Of a DNA stretch of 64,000 nt, positions 58,554-64,000 are shown piece by piece. Origin of the DNA: Dipteris shenzhenensis. Lineage: Eukaryota; Polypodiophyta; Polypodiopsida; Gleicheniales. Position 1 is the first letter of the stretch. Every line of letters begins with the position of its first letter. Both the position numbers and the translations under genes were made by a program. The notes beneath the pieces were generated by a model, which was given only the letters and a program-made list of their open reading frames with translations, had not been told where the DNA came from and ran no database searches. The stretch is from the NCBI GenBank assembly GCA_047967505.1, contig CM106538.1; one strand, 5' to 3'.

Positions 58554-60500
58554 ATGAGTGGACCTACAGTGTCCTCTAGCAGTGGTTCACATATTTCGCC
58601 ATGGACAGGCAGATTGAGATCAGGAGAATCTCCTCAAAGCAATGCAGATAGTGGTATGCAGGTATCACGAAAAGGAAAAGAGAAGGTAGAGCAGCCCATG
58701 TTTGATGTGAATGCAGGTCACTCTTATGTGGATGGTGAATCCAATGGCTTAGAACAGAGCATTGATGATGAGTTGGGTATTCCTTTTGTTGTTACACCTG
58801 GAGTAAGGAAGACTAGGGATGTTTTGAGAGCACCTGGAAGTGAGTCTATTTTGCGCAGGTCTACCAGAGCTAGGTATCCTGTGGATAGGCTGAAATATGA
58901 TGGATTTACAGCCATTCACTATGCCTATATGGTTAAAGTGATACAGGAACCAGAACCCACTTCTTTTGAGCAAGCCATGGGAAATGAAAAATGGGAGAAA
59001 GCCATGGATGAAGAAATGGATGCCTTGGAAGCAAATGCTACATGGGAATTGGTGCCTTTGCCTAAAAACAAGAATGCAATTGGCTCTAAGTGGGTTTATA
59101 AGATCAAGCACAATGCAAATGGTTCTGTGAATAGATACAAGGCAAGATTAGTTATCAAGGGGTATGCACAGACATATGGCATTGATTATGAAGAAACATT
59201 CAGTCCGGTTGCAAGGATGGCAACTGTAAGAGCAGTCATTGCTATGGCTGCATCAAAGGGATGGTCTTTACATCAGATGGATGTAAAGAATGCCTTCTTG
59301 CATGGTGATTTGCAAGAAGAGGTCTTTATGGAGCAACCAGCAGGTTATGTTCATGCTATTCATCCTGAGTTTGTTTGCAGGTTGAAGAAAGCCTTGTATG
59401 GCTTGAAGCAAGCACCTAGAGCATGCTCTGACAAGATACGACAGTATCTTGTCACTATTGGCTTTTAGATTTCCAAGGCAGATTTCTCACTCTATATGAG
59501 AAAAACAGAGAAAGGGATTATGCTGCTTGTCATTTATGTTGATGATTTGATCATCATAGGTGATAGTGATGAAGATATCCTTCATGTGAAAATGCTATTG
59601 AAGCAGAAGTTTGAGATGAAGGATTTGGGAGAGCTGCGTTATTTCTTGGGCATTGAGGTGATTAGATCACCAAGTGGGATACAGCTCTTGCAGAGGCAGT
59701 ATGGATTGGACATGCTGTCCAAATATGTCCAAATATGGGATGACAGGTTGTAAGCCTATTTCAGTTCCTTTGGAGCAGAATGTGAAGTTGAGCATAGATG
59801 CAGGTGAGCTTCTGGAAGACCCTACTATGTACAGACGCATAGTAGGAAGTTTGATTTATATGACTATTACCAGGCCAGATTTAAGCTATGCTGTTGGATT
59901 GGTAAGTCAGTTTATGCAGGCTCCAAGGAAACCGCATTTGGATGCAGCTAGACGCATACTCAGGTATGTGAAGTCCACATTGCAGTATGGACTATTTTAT
60001 GAGGCTGGGGTTCAGATACAGTTGCATGGATACACTAATGCTGATTGGGCTGGTAGTACTTCTGATAGACGATCTACTAGTGGATATGTGTTCTCTTTTG
60101 GGAGTGTTGCAGTCACCTGGAGCAGCAAGAAATAGCCTATAGTTGCCTTGTCGAGCACAGAGGCTGAGTACAGGGGTGCAGCAATGGCTGCATGTGAGGT
60201 AGCTTGGTTGCATAAGCTACTTTATGATATGCATCAATCTACAGATGGGCCAGTTGTCATTTATTGTGACAACATGAGCAATATACACTTGGCAAATAAC
60301 CCAGTCTATCATGCTAGAGCAAAGCACATTGAGGTGCATTATCACTATGTGCGGGAGAAGGTTTTACTAGGTCTTATTGATCTAGTTTATGTCAGCACAG
60401 AAGATCAGGTAGCTGACATATTCACGAAGGCATTGGGCGCAGAGAAGTTGCGCAAGTTCAGAGACCTGCTTGGTGTGCAAGGATTGGGATTGAGCTCGAG
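58554..60500 (+). pseudogene. element C reverse transcriptase and RNase H
   Basis: Reverse transcriptase from EPEPTSFEQAM through DVKNAFLHGDL to YVDD at 59535-59546. TAG stops at 59466 (in GF-ISKADF) and 60133 (in SSKK-PIVALSS). A 10-bp tandem duplication (TGTCCAAATA, near 59720-59739) shifts the frame before RNase H. RNase H then reads with NADWAGSTSDRRSTSGYVFS and STEAEYRGAA, ending DIFTKALGAEKLRKF. Confidence 0.93.
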
Positions 60501-60858
60501 GGGGAGTGTTGAGATATCGAGCTCCACTCATGATATGCCAGGGTGACTGCTGTGAATTTATGTCACCGACTTGTTAGGTGGAGATGCGGTTGGTACACTG
60601 CCCACGAATAATAGCTGGATGATAGCTATCCTTATCTACTCTAGTTCGTTGCTCAGTTAGTATGCCACCTTAGTTAGTTGAGTTTGGTTTGAGACCCACA
60701 TATAGGGTTCTTCTATTTCTTTGTACTTGAGTTCTTTTGGCTTTCACAACTAAGAAGAGGAAAACTATTTTCAGCCTTCACCTGTGTGTGTATTCCCCCA
60801 TTGTGTATGTGAGAAAGCCGCAAGTGAGACTCCTTCCCTCTCTCCCACTATCTTCACA
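60494..60858 (+). repeat. element C polypurine tract and 3' LTR
   Basis: CTCGAGGGGGAG ends at 60506 and the LTR occupies 60507-60858. It would prime plus-strand synthesis and provide the polyadenylation site of element RNA. Confidence 0.96.
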
Positions 60859-60863
60859 AAGAG

Positions 60864-61473
60864 TTGGGAGTCATTGCCCTGAATGTGGACCCAATGGCCG
60901 AGTAATGGGCAGTAGAGTCACAATAGCAGAATCCCTATCAAGATACGATTGACATTATCTCTCTATATCCTTGTTCGCCAACACCACATCCAGAGCACCA
61001 TGATCCCCTCTGGCATCTCATCCTACAAAACCCATCAAAGGCCCCTAGACCTGTCATTGCTCCTCCACCTTTCCTACTTCATTTATCCCTCCAAAGTCAA
61101 TGAAAGGTCAATGACCAGCACCAAATTGATACAACACTTTTACTGAACCTAGTTGCACTAAAACAAATTTGTTTGGTTGTCTGTTTTTGTATAGTGCTAG
61201 TTTGAGCTATACTAGGAAGCTGGGGATTTTTTTTTTCCTTCTAATTAATTGTTCCACCTCCGGTCTAAGTCCAAGTAACCAAGAACAAGTAATATAGGTG
61301 CCACCTACTGATGGGCTAAGCAGCCTCTGACCCTGAGCAATGAGGAAAAGCCATTGAAGAACATGCCAAGGATCCAATCATCAACGGAAGTTTTGAGAAG
61401 CCCTTGAGTCATGTTCAAGAGCCATGGTTCCTAGAAACGAAAAATCTAGAGAGATTATTAGTAATACATAAAT
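60864..61473. other. intergenic, no recognised gene
   Basis: Short frames only; no family recognised. It may already include the outer part of the chromovirus LTR, whose left end I cannot place. Confidence 0.35.
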
Positions 61474-61667
61474 AGGAAGCTTGAGTTAGAATGGGTTCTT
61501 TTGGTTTTCTAAGTCTGCTGACTCATGAGTAGTGTAGACCAAGTCTAGCCATGTTGCTCTTAGTGAGAGAAGGAAGCTTGAGTTATAATGGGTTCTTTTG
61601 GTTGTCTAAGTTTGACTCATGAGGAGTGTAGACCAGATCTAGCCATGTTGCTCTTAGTGAGAGTTGT
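61474..61667. repeat. 97-bp tandem duplication
   Basis: Copies begin AGGAAGCTTGAGTTA at 61474 and 61571 and include TAGCCATGTTGCTCTTAGTG. The second copy has lost a few bases. It may lie within the LTR of the chromovirus. Confidence 0.9.
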
Positions 61668-61699
61668 GCCTCGTTCTTAGGTCATAGATTGCAAGACAC

Positions 61700-62157
61700 C
61701 ACAATAGTTTCTTGCATGAGCACATTTGTAACAAGCCCAAGCCTCTTTATAATACAAGTATTGACTTTCATCTTGGCTCCACTATTTGGGTTATTGCAAT
61801 GATTGTATTCCATTGTGCACACTTTTCCACCCATCTCCATATGATTTCACCCATGCCTACTATCACGAAACCTGAACAAGAGGGCCTATCCTCGCTAGAC
61901 CACCTAGCCATGGATTCCTGAGTCACATGAACTTTCTTTTTTTTTCAGTTCCTTTTGGAATCCTCCCTCCTAGCCTAGTGCCTCCCACATGGTGTTCTCT
62001 TGAGTGCCATGTGTCCATTTTGACCTTAGAGTCTCTATGCCCATTTAGGCCTTACTTATGCACTCCATATTGATGCAAGCACTATCGAGCCCTCTAGTTT
62101 CCCACTTCACCGTAACCACACTAGACGATTCCACTAACGTAACATTCCCTTCCCCTT
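61700..62157 (-). repeat. Ty3/Gypsy 3' LTR (left end undetermined) and polypurine tract
   Basis: On the minus strand the purine run AAGGGGAAGGGAA (complement of 62145-62157) is followed by TGTTACGTTAG at 62144, the usual start of a retrotransposon LTR. A TATAAAGAG box on the same strand (about 61743-61751) is placed as an LTR promoter would be. The other LTR lies outside the window, so the left edge cannot be set. Confidence 0.65.
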
Positions 62158-62299
62158 AAGAATGGTTTACGTCCTTGAAAACAAAATTGGGAAACCTCCT
62201 CTGGAGATTGCTTACCTTTTCCCATGTTGAACTCTCTTCAGATCTATCTTTCCACTTAACCAGACATTCTTTCCATATAGTATGTCGCATTCTTTTTTC
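62155..62299 (-). pseudogene. Ty3/Gypsy chromodomain, after an in-frame stop
   Basis: Continues the integrase frame past one TAA: EKRMRHTIWKECLVKWKDRS, then STWEKVSNL. This is the chromodomain fold element of plant chromoviruses, which directs integration to particular chromatin. The stop separates it from PEKILDT at the end of the preceding frame. Confidence 0.75.
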
Positions 62300-63656
62300 T
62301 TATGTATCTAAAATTTTTTCTGGTTCATGTGGTAAAGATGCCGGTTCAATAAGTTCAACTAGGATTTCATTTCCAATGAGATTATCATCATCTCCTAATT
62401 TTCTTTGTAGCCTACTAACATGAAAAACTGGATGTACTCTACATCCCTCAGGTAAGGCTAATTTGTAAGCAAGTTCTCCAATCCTCTTAAGTATTGTGAA
62501 TGGTCCACAATACCTAGGAGACAACTTCGGACATTTACCTGTTTTTAGAGATTCTGAAGATTCAGGTACCTTAAGGTAGACTTTCTCATTTACTTCAAAC
62601 TCCAACTTTCTACGATGGGGGTTTGCATAACTTTGTGCTCTATCTTGAGCTTTTCTTATGCTATCTTTAGCTAACTTAAGCATTTGATTCATATCCTCAA
62701 GAAAGTCTTTGGCTGCTTGAACCTTCTCTTTTTCAAGTCCCACTATCATTGGGGCTCTAGGTTGAAATCCATACATCATCATGAATGGACTGAAACCTGT
62801 AGCTGAATGTTTGGCACTGTTATATGCAAATTCTAATATGGGCAAATACTGTTCCCAATTAGTTTGCCGTTTACTTACATATGCTTGAAACATATCCTCA
62901 ATGATTTGATTGACCCTTTCAGTTTGACCATCACTCTGTGGATGATCTGCGGTGCTCATATTCAATGAAGTTTCCAACCTCTTAAATACAGCCCTCCAAA
63001 AATGGCTGTTAAATTTGCTATCCCAGTCACTAACAATACCAGTTGGTAGCCCATACAATCTATAGATATGCTCCACAAATAGCCTAGCTAATTTTGGAGT
63101 TTTAACATCTTCATTAACAGGAATAAAATGAGTCATCTTGGTCAACCAATCCACAATTACCCACACAGAGTTGTGCCCCCTCTGTGTTCTAGGTAGTCCC
63201 ACAATGAAATCCATGGAGATACTTTCCCATTTGCCAGAAGGAATCTCCAATGGGTGTAGGAGACCTCCTACCTTAAGGCGTTCAGCCTTATTAACTTGGC
63301 ATTTTTGGCACTTCAACACATAATCTTGGACGTCCTTACCTATTCCAGGCCAAAAGAATTGTCTTTTCAAAAGCACATATGTCTTTTGAATTCTCGAGTG
63401 TCCAGCACTCGGACTATCATGACATTCAAAAAGGATTTGGCGCCTAATATCATTATCATCCCGGACACATACTCTACCCTTATAGAGTAGGTAGCCATCT
63501 TCAATAGTATATTTTCTCCACTTGAGTCCTTTATCACCAACCTGTGGTGTGTCACCATTTCCATGTGACTCCTCAATGAAAGCCTCTCGATTAGTTGAAT
63601 CCCTGTTTTTAATTGCTTTCCATATTTCAGAGAAGTGAGGATCAAATTCACATTTC
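62300..63656 (-). pseudogene. Ty3/Gypsy (chromovirus) integrase, 3' part of pol
   Basis: An open minus-strand frame of about 450 codons. Features: HHCC zinc site (ECHDSPSAGHSR ... KCQKCQ); catalytic Asp (complement of 63209-63211), Asp (63026-63028) and Glu (62918-62920), the last two 35 residues apart; and a GPF-type C-terminal module (PRYCGPFTILKRIGELAY, then HPVFHVSRLQ). The frame is lost near 63656 before RNase H appears, so pol is broken or interrupted there. Within the visible piece the integrase has all catalytic residues. Confidence 0.92.
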
Positions 63657-64000
63657 CCTTTTAAGGACTCTTGTCTTTTTCATGGTCAAAAGCATTATGT
63701 TATATTCCATCACAGTTTTGAAGTACCCTCATTACATTTACACTATTTCACTTGACAAAACTACCAACAACATCATAAGCTTTGGGTGCCTCATGTGTTG
63801 GGAATGGCAAAATTTCAGTAATATTGAGACATTTCTCTACCAAAACTAAAAGACATCCAACATCAAGAATTCACCCGTGGGATGTGTTTGTTGGGTTTGT
63901 TGCATACACCATTACCAAGGCCACCAGTTCATGGTTAAAAATCAAATTAACCATATCTCCACATCATCTTTCTTCACCCATTATGTGCAAGAAGTGGGAA
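63657..64000. other. unassigned sequence at the window edge
   Basis: Reverse-strand translation does not give the RNase H expected upstream of a Gypsy integrase. The element is interrupted or deleted here, or continues outside the window. Confidence 0.4.

Larger units (their letters stand above)
55399..60858 (+). mobile_element. Copia element C, complete, defective
   Basis: 5.46 kb with LTRs of identical length (352 bp), TG...CA ends, an intact primer site, a polypurine tract (60494-60506) and a perfect AAGAG duplication (55394-55398 and 60859-60863). I count about 14 mismatches between the LTRs (about 4 percent). Internal order is gag, protease remnant, integrase, reverse transcriptase, RNase H, so it is a Ty1/Copia element. 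Seven in-frame TAG stops, one protease deletion and one 10-bp duplication inactivate it. Confidence 0.96.

Noticed and set aside
30790-60500. TAG decoded as glutamine in this organism
   Set aside because: The DUF7950 gene and other sequence follow the ordinary plant code, and methylation-driven CAG decay explains the pattern more simply.

Overview
This is nuclear DNA from a vascular plant, very probably a seed plant. The evidence is one intact GC-rich single-exon gene with the plant-specific DUF7950 signature, plant-type mTERF pseudogene pieces, Ty1/Copia elements primed by initiator tRNA-Met, a Ty3/Gypsy chromovirus and a ~182-bp satellite. The species cannot be named from the sequence. Nothing prokaryotic is present.

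Layout. From 1 to 29.8 kb the DNA is mostly unrecognisable intergenic sequence with microsatellites and many two-copy local duplications. It also holds a ~670-bp purine-rich minisatellite abutting an isolated Copia LTR (3511-3863, minus). The DUF7950 gene lies at 11827-13662, with three CACGTG boxes and three upstream ORFs before it. Two broken mTERF-like pieces lie on opposite strands (22.0-22.6 kb plus, 26.2-26.7 kb minus).

From 29.86 to 60.86 kb the window is a nested pile of Copia elements. An old LTR-less copy, here called B, runs from 29.86 to 53.96 kb with interruptions, and its integrase section is inverted in place. Two members of a second family are inserted into B: element A (30006-35542, degenerate TSD GGGAC/GGGAT) and element D (37119-52037, perfect TSD TTTTA). 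D contains an antisense gag-only LTR element (E, 38110-40939), a 470-bp C-rich block, a pyrimidine-rich block and an ~8-kb satellite. The satellite monomers (~182 bp) are arranged as a trimeric higher-order repeat of 545-547 bp, then turn head to head around a captured foreign gag fragment. A complete but dead relative of B, element C (55399-60858), follows with identical-length 352-bp LTRs and a perfect TSD AAGAG.

From 60.9 to 64 kb there is unrecognised sequence and then the 3' end of a minus-strand Ty3/Gypsy chromovirus: LTR, polypurine tract, chromodomain remnant and integrase.

The only gene likely to be expressed as a normal protein is the DUF7950 gene. The two observations most worth following are the satellite enclosed between the LTRs of one retrotransposon insertion, and the Copia copies, in which every in-frame stop I could place is TAG, nearly always where a sister copy or the family has glutamine. 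That is the mark expected from deamination of CHG-methylated cytosine. All identities and counts here were made by eye.
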